From: Alligator mississippiensis
Taxonomy: Eukaryota > Chordata > Crocodylia > Alligatoridae
Direction: 5' to 3'
NCBI RefSeq assembly: GCF_030867095.1
Contig: NC_081828.1
Coordinates: 217,031,978 to 217,095,977 of the forward strand
Length of the DNA: 64,000 nucleotides
The notes beneath the pieces were generated by a model. It did not search any database and was not told the DNA's origin. It worked only from the letters and a program-made list of their open reading frames with translations. The translations under genes and the position numbers were made by a program. Numbering within the stretch: position 1 is the first letter of the stretch; every line of letters begins with the position of its first letter. Shown here piece after piece: positions 54,379-64,000 of this stretch.

Positions 54379-57184
54379 AACTTGGCCCAGGGTCCCGAGG
54401 GCGGTGAGCAGCCCCTTGGTTGGGAAAGGCTGAGGGAAGTATCTGTTGGGCGGTTGGCACCGTTGGACCCCGACAGCTGAAACCCTTGCACCAGCTTGTC
54501 AAGATCCCCTCTCAAGCCCTGGGATCCTCCAGGCTCCACAGTCTTTAATGCACACATTGCCCTTAGTGGCATTACACAGCCGTGGTCTCTGCTTTACACG
54601 CGGAGGTTCGGGTGTTAGGTCCGTGCTGTGTCAAGGTTGAGGGTAGTCTTATGGAGAGTTTAGATGATGGTTTTTTGTCTGGGGTGGTTTGGACAGGGCT
54701 GGACTAGATGACCGCTGGAGGTCACTTCCAGCCGGACTTCTCTGTAATTCTCTATGATTAATGAGAGACCCCCCTAGAGCAGGTTGCTCCGCACAGCTGG
54801 GGCCTGAAAATGCCTTTAAGACACTTTTTGTTTTAAAGGGCATCTTGGGATCACAGCATGGCAGTCAGATCTTTGGTGGCAATTAGAGCAGCCTAAAGGC
54901 TGCCCTGGTCTCTGCTGGCTGCCAGAAAAGGGGCTCTTCTCCCTGACGGCATCCTCCAGCGCCTGCTGTAGTACTAGGGGATATAAAAACACATAATTTT
55001 GCTCGCCAAAACTGGAGGGATTCAAATTCCCTCTCCCTTGCAGTCCCGTACCAGCATGCCCACATAGCATACAGGCGCTAGGACTGCCCTGCCCTCACAT
55101 TATGTCTTCACGGCTGAGTGTGCCTGGGTCCAGGCACCTGGGTGTGAGCGTCGGGGAGAGCTGGTGAGTGCCCAGAGGTCTTCCCCAGTCATAGCCATGC
55201 ACCCCTCACCCCCCAGCACTGGGTTTCTAGGGCATGCCCCATATTTCCTAGGAGGTTGAGGAGCCAGGTTGAGGAGACTGTGCAGGTTGGTGTATGCCGA
55301 GGCAGAAGCAGACTGAGGCCACAGGAGCACAGAGCAAGGAGGAGCTACATGGTCCGGCAAACTTGGAGAGACCAAGTGCAGCCCCAAAGCCTCCATGGAC
55401 CGAAGGCAGCTCCATGGGTGGATCCAGGATTTTGAAAAGGCAGGGTGCCGATGGTGTGACACGTCATCGCGTACAGCAACATGTATTTTTTCTCCAGTGA
55501 AAAAGAAACTAGAAGTTTTCCTAGTGTGCCAGGAGCCTAGTGCTGCGCTATTCAGTTTAAGCTCAAAGCAAACACAAATCTAACTTGAGCGGAAGGTGCA
55601 TTCACATCTTAGATGATAGCACTCTCTCTTTCCCTAGTTCCCATACATCTCCAAACAGGACGCTGGCAACCGGGGTCTTCCGCAGATCTCTTCTCTTTGA
55701 GGCATACAGAATATCCAGTGCCAATCCATTCATCCACGATACGCTATATTAAATCATATAGATGCTATATTAGATTTAAAAACCCAAACTGAGCCCAAAA
55801 TTGTCAAAAATCATAGTTTTGTAACTCCTGCCATCATTATTGTTAAATGTACATCTCATATTTAGAGTCGTCAAATATAAAGCTGGCCTTCCTGCGTGTC
55901 TTGCCAGAGCCTCCAGTACTTCAGTGCCAGGCACTTCTACACCTCCATTACATGGACCGCACCTGAGCAAAGGGTTTTAGCTGCAGCTCAAGGCAGGGCT
56001 GTGAGATAGGAGGGACAGACATGGCTGGCAGACAGCAGCATTGCAGAGGATAGTGCAATAGTGAATTTGAATAGTGGAAAATTCAGACTATTAAAAAGGA
56101 GAGGGGGTGTCAGCAGAGATGTTAACAACTGACGCCCTCGGGGCTGCCTGTGATTAGAAAGGCCACTGCTTCTCCCAGGCAATTGGTTGGAAAGTTTGGA
56201 TGAAGCAGGAGTCAAAGGGGGGGCGAGTGCATGGCTGCACCCCACCCCTGCATCCGCCCCTTGGACACATTTAGTGGCAAGCACAGAGAGCAGGTAGGGC
56301 TGCAGCATCAGCACGGGCATGGAGGCAAGAGGCAGAGAAACGTGCCAGGGTGAACAGCAGGCAGAAGGACCCTGAGGACCCCCTCTCTGCGGTCCCCAAT
56401 CCCCCAAGCTGCCAGTCCTCCCCACTCTCCACAGGCTGGATCCAGGCCACGGGCCACTGCCCGTCTAGACTCAGCAGTATGGTGGTGGGCACCTGCCTGG
56501 GCAACATGGAGTATCTAAATGCCAATGCTGGCATCCAGCGCTGGTAACTTTAGGAACTGAAGACACAGGATGCTCAGATCAGATCTCACCCCCCACAAGG
56601 CAGCGGCGCAACGGAAAGTTGGTTGCAGATTTGCTTTCCAGAGGTGCTGGCATGTCTTGGGCAAGGGCAGGGAGCCCAGGGGAGTTGTGTAACAGGACCG
56701 GTCGTTTGCTCGCTGAAGCAATGTTTCCTAATCGATGGCTTTTTTCTGTGCTGAGTAAACCCCCAGACACAGGCCTTGCACCTGCCTGGAGCCCCGCTTC
56801 GGGATCACAAGGTGCTCAGTTCACCCAAATGATCGTCCCAGCAGGATCATCCCTGCTTAACCAGAGGCAGGTGTGTGTCCAGCACTTCCACGGATGGAGA
56901 TGCCGCGACCTTTCTGGGGAACCTGCTCCAGCCCCTAAGCACCGCTGCAGCGAGAAAGTCCGTGCTAACACCTAACGAACATCCCCCTTTGTGGCAACGT
57001 ACGCTCATGATGTCTTGTCCTGCTCCCCCGTAGGTACCAAGACAATGTGATTGCTAGCCTCTCTTTGTCCTGGGAGACTCGAAGCCATTCCCCTGCTCAG
57101 TCTTCTCCGTGCTAAATAACCCAAGCTCTTCCAATCTCTCCTCCTAAGTCATTTCCTAGACTGCTGATCATCATGGTTAGCAAG
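54379..57184. other. Intergenic between cathelicidins 4 and 5, left part
   Basis: CR1 end near 54630-54765 (+) and an old minus-strand CR1 at about 56840-57180. 55417-56262 may be a TIR element (see findings). No gene was recognised. Confidence 0.45.
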
Positions 57185-57400
57185 ATCATAGGACAGTCAG
57201 GCTGGAAGGGATCGAATCCAGCCCCTGCTCAAGGCAGGATCATCCCTGACTGAGCCAGCCCAGCCACGTGCCCTGTCGAACGTGTTCCTGAAAGTTTCCA
57301 AGGATGGAGATCCAACAATTTCTCTGTTGCAATGCCTGAAACCCTCAGAGTCAGACAGCTCCTCCTCACCTCCAGCCTCAGTTTCCCTTGCTGCAGACAG
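57185..57400 (-). mobile_element. CR1 3' fragment
   Basis: AGGCTGGAAGGGATCGAATC, CCTGCTCAAGGCAGGATC and TTTCCAAGGATGGAGATCC. Confidence 0.75.
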
Positions 57401-57489
57401 AGGGAACAGGATGGAAGAATGGTTTCCCTTGACTCACACAGCTGTCCTGTTAATGCATTGCAATGCAGCCTTTTGACCATCTTTAATTC

Positions 57490-57605
57490 TCCCTGAGCCT
57501 GAGGAAGGGTGCATGTTCCTGAAAGCTTGCAGAAAAAGATCATTTTTGTGCAATTTCTTAGTTGGTCTAATCAAAGTTATGCTCTCTGAACCAAGAGACT
57601 GCCTG
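57490..57605 (+). mobile_element. Penelope-like repeat fragment with hammerhead-like core (copy D)
   Basis: CTGAGGA (57499-57505), AGGG...TCCT stem, GAAA (57521-57524), GCTTGC, then TTAGTTGGTCTAATCAAAG. Confidence 0.55.
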
Positions 57606-57674
57606 CCTAGGGTTTTCCATCTATTGACTCCTCTGTGAAATACAAACTTTCATTTCTACCCAGGAGAACTTTTA

Positions 57675-57835
57675 CAATCTTTTCTCCAATGCCTGATGAA
57701 GGGTGTTTGTGCCCAAAAGCTTGCAATTAAAGACATTTTATTGCAAAAATCTTTTTGGTCTAATCAAAGATATCATCTCTACTACAAGCCCTGATTGCCT
57801 TCTTCCTCTAGGCCGATACGGCTACAACCCTGATG
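57675..57835 (+). mobile_element. Penelope-like repeat fragment with hammerhead-like core (copy C)
   Basis: CTGATGA (57693-57699) is followed by the same stem-loop and AAAAGCTTGC, then TTTTTGGTCTAATCAAAGAT. It ends in the inverted terminal motif CCGATACGGCTACAACC. Confidence 0.55.
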
Positions 57836-57934
57836 CATTACAATGCAGGACTCACTGTTTGAATGACTCTGCAGTTACCTCCACCTAGTCCTCCAGGACT
57901 CTGGCATGAAACTAGCCAGTTTTGCACGCCCCCC

Positions 57935-58412
57935 CCTTGCAGAAAGGATGTGGACACATTGGAGAGAGTCTAGCGGAGGGCAATGGAAATGTTTCAGGGG
58001 CTGGGGGACAGGACTGGTGGCTGAGGGAACTGGGCTGATTTAGTTTGCAGAAGAGAAGACGGAGGGGGATTGAATAGCAGCCTTCACCTCCCTGCTGGGG
58101 GGCTGCAAAGAGGATGGAGCTGGGCTGTTCTCAGTGGGGGCAGATGACAGGACAAGGAGCAATGGGCTCAAGCTGCAGCAAGGGAAGTGGAGGTTGGATA
58201 TTAGGATAAACTCTCACGAGGAGGGTAGTAAAGCACTGGAAGAGGTCACCCAGAGAGGCGCAGTCTCCATCCTTGGCAGTTTTGAAGACCTGGGCAGACA
58301 AAGCCTTGGCTGGGATGATGTAGCTGGGGCTGGTGCTGCTTGGAGCAGGGGGCTGCACTAGATGTGACCTCCTGAGCTCCCTTCCAGCCCCCATCTCTAT
58401 GAGTCTATGATT
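57935..58412 (+). mobile_element. CR1 3' end
   Basis: GGACACATTGGAGAGAGTCT, AGAAGACGGAGGGGGATTGA, GGTTGGATATTAGGATAAAC and GATGTGACCTCCTGAGCTCC, with a TATGAGTCTATGA tail. Confidence 0.82.
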
Positions 58413-60284
58413 ATCACCTGGCCCTGCTGCCCCTGTCCAGGTAATCTCTAACTTGCTCCTTCCTTCTGCTAAACTGAGTGCTTGCCCTTTCCTTGCTGCT
58501 AACTGTGCTTCTGCTCTGCCTCTAGTCCTGGTTTTGAAGACTATAGTAAAAAAGGCGTTCAATGCTGCTTCTCTGTGTCATCCATTATTAGCTTCCCCTC
58601 CCCTTCGGCAAGGGGTCTGCCCTTCCCTTGATCTTCCCCATGCTTGCATTGAATTTCTGCAGTGCTTTATTGGTGCTTTTATGTCTCTTGCTGGCTGCAT
58701 CTCACTTTGTGCCGTGGTCTTCACGGCTATTGCCCTGCAGACCCTCCTCAGCAACATGGCCACTTTTCATCAGACTCCTTTTTAAGTTTCAAGTCACAGA
58801 AGAGCTCACAGTTTGGGCTGGGTGGGCTCTTGTTGCTCATACTCTCATTCCTTTGCATTGAGGTAGCCAGCTTGCATGCCCTTAATATTGTCTCTTCAAG
58901 GAACAATAAGGCCTGGATGCCTTTCCCCTTTGAGTTTCATAAAAAATCATGAAGTCAGAGAGCAGTGGGGCTGGAAGGGAGCTCCAGAGCTCACATCTAG
59001 TCCAAACCCTGGCTGAGGCAGGGTCAGCCCTATCCAAACCATCCCACACAAACCCATTGTCAAACCTCTTAGCAAAACTACACGGGCAACCCTGACACAA
59101 CACCAGGCATCGCCCTTGAACCTGCCACAGGTAAAGCAAGGGACACAGCTGCTAGCATCCTGCTTCTGGAAAATGCTAATATATGCTCAAGAGATCCCAA
59201 AACTCAAGATTTCCTCCCATAGGTTCTTGCCACCCCTCCCCGGCATGAGGTCTGCTCTTCTGAAGCCCGGCGTTTGTATCCCGCCGATCTCCTCCCTGTC
59301 CTGAGGATCATGAAAGTTGCCGTTTCACGATCGCTGTGACCCCAGTTGCCGTCCATCTGAGCAGAGGTCGTACAGTAGCATCCAAAGGGCAGATGCACCG
59401 GGCCTGGCTGCTAGGTACCCAACAGCATCCGGAGATGAATCCTGAAAACCCCTAGAAATCTCTCAGAGGTGGCTCAGCACCTCCCCAAGCTCCTAGCAGC
59501 ACCTGCCAACGGGACCCAGGTCTTTGCTGGGGGTTGCAGAGCTCCCTAATTGCAGTCTGACCACCAAGGGGTCATCGAGTCTGACCTCCTGTGTATCACA
59601 AGGGCATTGGCTATCACACAGGTAGCTTGATTTTAAGCCTGACGATGCTAGTTAGAGCAAAGGGGTTGAATCCCAGGTGTCTGAACAGCCTGTCAGAGGA
59701 CAACGGCAGGGTCGGGTCCCGCTGCTCGCACCCCTGCCTCCCTCCCCGCTGTCCCACTCACACTCCTGCGTGCTGCTGTCCCACGGTCTCACATTTTCCT
59801 TCGTACCCCGACAAAAGCAATGCTGGGTGTGCAGGTGACACATGGAAGGAGCTCGTTCTCCCCTTTCCCATCCTGTTCCCCCATCTACAAGGACTAGTGA
59901 TTTGGTCCTGTTTGGAGGATCTGGGGCTCACTGGGGAACAGCCTGTATAATGGGGCTGTACAGTGGTTAGCTCTCCCCACCCCATCCCAGCAAGAGATTG
60001 AGACCACACTTGAGATCCCTTGAAGGAAGGGTGTCAGCTCAGCCCTGGGCCTCTGGAGGCTGCTTCATATTGAGGACCGGCTACTTCTGGGGGCAAGATG
60101 GACCTAAGCGACCCGTCTCCACTTCCAGGGCATTGGGACGAGGGGTGTCTCCCTGTCAGGAGGATGCAGCTTGACTCCCAGTAAGGGTCATGCACCAACC
60201 TGGGGGTCCGAGCTGCACACACCTCTAACGTGCCCCCGTCCCATGGAAGAAGAGGACAGCACTCGTGGGTTTGCAAAGCCACCA
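58413..60284. other. No gene recognised; CR1 traces
   Basis: Minus-strand CR1 end at 58945-59095 (ACATCTAGTCCAAACCC) and a trace at 59555-59640. Open frames near 58450-58950 show no domain. Confidence 0.45.
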
Positions 60285-60290
60285 TTTATT
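60285..60290 (-). terminator. Polyadenylation signal of cathelicidin 5
   Basis: AATAAA on the minus strand, 178 bp after the stop. It is intact although the gene has an early stop codon. Confidence 0.65.
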
Positions 60291-60467
60291 GCAAGGAGGA
60301 CCCTGCATGGGCCCATGGGAGCAGCAGCAAAGGCATGAGGAGAGGCAGGAGCTCAGCAGCTCTTGGGGTGGGCCGGGGCCACGTTTCCAAGGCTGCTTCC
60401 AAGCGTGGGACGGCGGGCAGCGTGGCTGGGTCTCACGGGGCAGCCGCTGGCCACCTCCTTGTCCTGC

Positions 60468-62659
60468 CTAGCCGCCTAAGATGTAGGGTAGAAATCTAAG
60501 CACTGTCCTTCCTACCTTCGGCCAGTTCACTCTTTTGACGAGCTGAGGCTGGAGAGAGGGAGAAGACCGAAGGTGAGCGAGGCCGTGCAGGATGCAGGAC
60601 GTCCCACCCAGGGCAGTGCTAACGGGAGACGGGCTGTGCCCCAACCCATTTCCAGTCTGGACAGAGCAGCAAGCAGAGGGCAGGGGGCACGGGTCCGGGT
60701 CACAGAGCAGGAGAGGGCTGGTCGGGGGTCCTGGACGGGGATCACCCCTGGGCTTTAGGGGGAGCAGGGTCGTGTCTGCCGGAAGGATGGTGCAGCTGGC
60801 ACGCGTCCTATCACCTCCGGCCATGCATGCCTCTGGCCCGTGGACCTGTCTATAAATAAGACCTGAGTCTGGTGCCTGTGGGTGCAGGGCGAGGGGGGTC
60901 AGAGCCTCCACCACGGGGAGGTAGTGGGGATGCCCCCCCCCCCCCCCGAGACCTGCTTCCTGCCCACAGGGCATGTTGGGGGGGACGTGGGTCCTGTTGG
61001 GCACTCGGCTTCGTGGCCCTCAACCCCCATCCTGTCCTAAGTCCCTGCTGGGGACTAAAGGATTTGACAGCCAGGGTCACGGGGCAGGATGCTTGGCCAA
61101 CGCGGGCCAGGCATCCAGAGCTGCACCCTCGTGTTGGGACAGTCCAGCACCGGGACGGGCCATGAAGTGAGGGACTCCCACCCCGGCCTGGCCCCGCGGG
61201 GACCGGACAGGACCTGCCGGCATCACTTACCTCCTGACCCGCGTCCTCGCACTTGGCCGTGATGACCGGGGGCTCCTTCTCCTCGGCATAGAGGCCTTTG
61301 CAGTCTTTGACCAGCTGCAGAGGAAAGATGAAACCCCTCCGCTGTCAGCCTCCGGACCCCCACGTCCGGCCTCTCCCCCGACCAACCTGCTTCCCACGGG
61401 GGTCCCGGCACAATTCACGCAATTCCTCTTGCATCACAGATTCAGCGTCTGCCCCGTGTCGCAGGGGGCTGCGGCTGGCTGGGCACGTGGGTGCAGGTCC
61501 CACCCCCCCGGGGCTCCCCCTGCCCGTCCCAGGACAAGGGTCCTGGCTAGAGGGTCTGGGCCCTTTGCTCAGGGTCAGACCAGTTGCCACGCTTGGGGTC
61601 AGGCAGGAAAGTGACCCCAGGGTCAGGTTGGTACAGACTGGGGGCTCCTGGGGCGCCCGTGGAAATGTCCCCGTGCAGCCGCAGACTCTCACCCCCTTGT
61701 CCTTGAACGGACACTGGCTGACGTCGCGTTTCTCCGACACCAGGCACTCCGTCTCCTTGATGGAAAACTTCAGCGGCTGCGCGGGCTGGGAGGACGGGTC
61801 CTAGGGGGGTTCAAGGACACAACACCATCCATGGAGCCGGGGACCCAGACCGCTCCAGGACTTATTTCAGCCTTTCCTGTCCGTTTCGGTGCCCTCCAGA
61901 CCCCCGATAACCATGGCAGCCCCTTGAGCAGAGGCATGCTCAAACTCCCCGCACCCCGGGCATTTCTCCTGCCCGCGGCCAAGATCTCAGGACGTGGCTG
62001 GAGGTTTGGGGGCAGCCTCATACTGCCGAACCCAAGTCACCCAGACCACTGCGGGAATCAGGGCAGGTCTCAGGGCAGAGGATGTTAGTCCAGCAATGCC
62101 TTAGAGCAGACCTTGGCATAGCGCGAGTTTATCCCGATGGTGCTTGCCCCCTCGAATGGGACAGCAATGTTTCCCTTGCCCAGGCTTGGCTAATGTGGAG
62201 GATAACCCTCCTCCAGGCAGGACCCGGGATGCGCACTGCCCCTGGAAGAAGGGGGTGCTGAAGTCTCCCCCTCCCCACCCTGGGCCCTGGGACCGGGAGC
62301 GTCTCTGAGCAGGACGCAGCCTCCCGTTGGGGAAAGAGTCCGGCCAAAGTGCTGCTGTGCGTGCACCCGTCGGTGCGCAGACACGGCCAGGCTGCACCGT
62401 GCAGACGGGAGCCAGGGCCCCGGTCCTGCCCCAGCATGCAGCCGCGTGCGGGGGCACTCACCCATTGGGGCTGGGGCTCAGCCTCCAGCAGGCGGTAGGC
62501 CTGGGGCAGGCCCGACTCCTGGTTGTAGGTGTTGACGGCCGCGGCCAGAGCCTCCTGGTAGCTGCTCAGGGCTGGAGCTGGGGGTGCGGGCAGGGCCACG
62601 GCCACGGCCACGGCCACGGCCGCCCCCAGCACCAGCAGCGCTCACCAGCAGGGCTGCAT
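60468..62659 (-). pseudogene. Cathelicidin 5, intact exons but TGA at codon 6 (156 codons)
   Basis: Exons on the minus strand: 62462-62659, 61693-61800, 61231-61314 and 60468-60548, all with GT-AG borders and phase 0. Exon 1 starts M-Q-P-C-W, then TGA (62644-62642), then continues in frame A-L-L-V-L-G-A-A-V-A. Gene 4 has TGC (Cys) at this codon, so one base could explain the stop. No other in-frame ATG exists in exon 1. The signal region also carries a (Val-Ala)n run from a 6-bp repeat. Cathelin cysteines 85, 96, 107 and 124 are all present. Exon 4 starts PQLV; the peptide after Val134 would be 22 residues, KRVNWPKVGRTVLRF to YILGG, with five Lys/Arg. The KRVNW start is typical of some reptile cathelicidins. 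The TATA box is GATAAAA rather than TATAAAA. It is either a recent pseudogene, a null allele or an assembly error. Confidence 0.8.
61535..61680 (+). mobile_element. Family C CR1-like trace in intron 2 of cathelicidin 5
   Basis: CTGGCTAGAGGGTCTGGGCC and GGGGTCAGGCAGGAAAGTGA match the 39.1 and 43.1 kb copies. Confidence 0.5.
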
Positions 62660-62711
62660 GCTGTGGGCGCTCTTCGGCTGCCAGGGTGCTGTGCTGCGCC
62701 CGGGCAGCCCC

Positions 62712-62718
62712 TTTTATC
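62712..62718 (-). promoter_or_regulatory. Cathelicidin 5 TATA-like box, GATAAAA
   Basis: This is the position where genes 1, 2 and 4 have TATAAAA; here it reads GATAAAAGG on the minus strand, 53 bp before the ATG. A weak TTGCAAAAC is at 62859-62867. No perfect kappaB site was seen. Confidence 0.45.
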
Positions 62719-64000
62719 CCCAGGCAGTGCCCGGGGGTGCAGGCGGTGGTCCTCCCCCCGCTGTTGGCTCCTGTGCTTCCTGCTGCGGGAGCTGCCCCAG
62801 AGCCGGGCGGTTGGGGACGAACGTTTTGGAGAGGAGTTGCTGAAACTCTTGGTCCCAGTTGCAAAACAGCCCCTGGTCGGGGGCTCGGGGCCCCGTGGGA
62901 TGGAAACGACAGGTTGGCATCGAGCCCAGTCCCCTGCACTGAACGGTTGCAGGTCGGCCTGTTCCTCTGCATGGGGAGCTGCCCCTAACATCCGGATAAG
63001 GAGGACTGTCCCTGCCAGCTCTGCATCCACAGCCCCCTGGGACACGTGCTGTGGATGCAGTGTGGAGACACCAGACCCGGGTGCAGGTGGTGCCAGGACG
63101 TGCTCAGGGGAGGTCTCAGGGCTTGGACAGGGCAGGGCAATGCAGGCACGATTGTCCTGTCGGGGCTGTTTTCTACTGCCCCATGCCCCAGGTGCTCTCG
63201 GCAATGGGGCTCTCACCCCATCCCTGGAGATGCTGCCTCAACGCCAGAGACACCTTGCTGTCAAAAACACACCTGCTTATTCACCTGAGATTTGAATCAA
63301 ACCCACGCTTTCCCTTTCCTCGTCCCCTCCCATGACACTGGGTAAGAGCCGAGCTAGAGAGGACCGGTAGCCGCGGGGCCAGGCACCGTGCCTCGACTGC
63401 CTTCCTCCCACTTATGAGCCTGAGCTGCCAGGCAGGGCTAGATACCCTCGGTGCCGGTCTCACGGAGCCGAAAACAGCCGTGAGTCCCCTTAGGCATGAG
63501 GACAACTTGAAAACAGGCAAATAAAAGGGATCCCTGGGAAAGGGTGTAGAAACACCACCCGTTGCAATGGGAACTGCAGAGGATCTAGAGCCAGTCGGGG
63601 TGAATTGTTATTGCAGCCATGGTGGGACAGGGCAGATGTGAGCATAAAGGGTTTCTCGGACACATCTTTTTTGGCCCAGCCGCCGTCTGCGCCGTAGGAA
63701 TCTGGCTGCTAATGCTTGACAGGCTCAAAGCACTGGGTGCCCATGGGAGATGCATCCCTGGGAGGAGATGGGGCTTTCCTGTGGCAGCAGACAAAGGTGT
63801 GAAGGATGCAGGGGCTGGAAGCAGAAGCCAGGCAAGTCCATACTAGACACAAAGCACGTTTGCAGTGCTGAGCTTAATCAACTAGTGCCACGAGCCCCCG
63901 CTCAGCACCAGGGGCGGTTTCTGCATCAGGATCGGAGCAACTCCTAAAAGCAGAGCTCTGGGACCAGCCCGACTCCTCGGGGGCAGGCCTCTCACCAGCC
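62719..64000. other. Upstream of cathelicidin 5, no further gene
   Basis: No exon of a sixth cathelicidin or a flanking gene was recognised to the window end. Confidence 0.45.

Noticed and set aside
62632-62659. A GTG start or cryptic splice as rescue of cathelicidin 5
   Set aside because: GTG initiation is not expected for such a vertebrate gene, and no sister gene has an intron in the signal peptide. The stop is taken at face value.

Overview
This is vertebrate nuclear DNA, almost certainly from an alligatorid crocodilian. Intron-split genes with TATA boxes and AATAAA signals sit among CR1-type LINEs that end in short (TCTATGAA)-like repeats, MIR SINEs and DNA-transposon fragments. The exon-4 peptide of the first two genes starts GLFKKLRRKIKK and ends PLAGKR, matching alligator cathelicidin peptides as I remember them. 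The species (Alligator mississippiensis or A. sinensis) is not resolved.

The only host genes I can support are a cluster of five cathelicidin genes, each with the classic four exons in phase 0. Exons 1-3 encode the signal peptide and cathelin domain. Exon 4 encodes the antimicrobial peptide after a conserved P-x-[RL]-V processing site. Gene 1 is at 15420-16848 (+). Gene 2 is at 25914-27316 (-), a near-identical inverted copy. Gene 3 is at 31923-35912 (-) and looks like chicken CATH1/3. Gene 4 is at 50829-54174 (-). Gene 5 is at 60468-62659 (-) and has a TGA at codon 6. Together they encode four different cationic peptides, with gene 1's peptide made from two loci. Genes 1 and 2 share kappaB, AP-1, C/EBP and TATA elements, and gene 4 has its own kappaB and C/EBP sites, which fits inducible myeloid expression.

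Layout: 1-2.9 kb is old repeat debris, including a MIR. From 2.9 to 11.5 kb lies a CR1 LINE split by a 6-kb LTR retrotransposon (3464-9447) that has a 5-bp target duplication, a tRNA-Leu-like primer site and the unusual integrase-before-RT order of the Gmr1-like group. From 15.2 to 17.2 and 25.5 to 27.5 kb are the two arms of the cathelicidin inverted duplication, and the spacer is filled with nested CR1 copies. From 31.7 to 36 kb is gene 3. From 37 to 48 kb there are CR1 fragments, one of them a two-family chimera, a TIR element, and a 0.7-kb AATAGY array at 48.03-48.75 kb. Genes 4 and 5 occupy the right end.

Five scattered repeat copies carry a motif with the architecture of a minimal type I hammerhead ribozyme, as known in Penelope-like elements. 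This is the least expected structure in the window.
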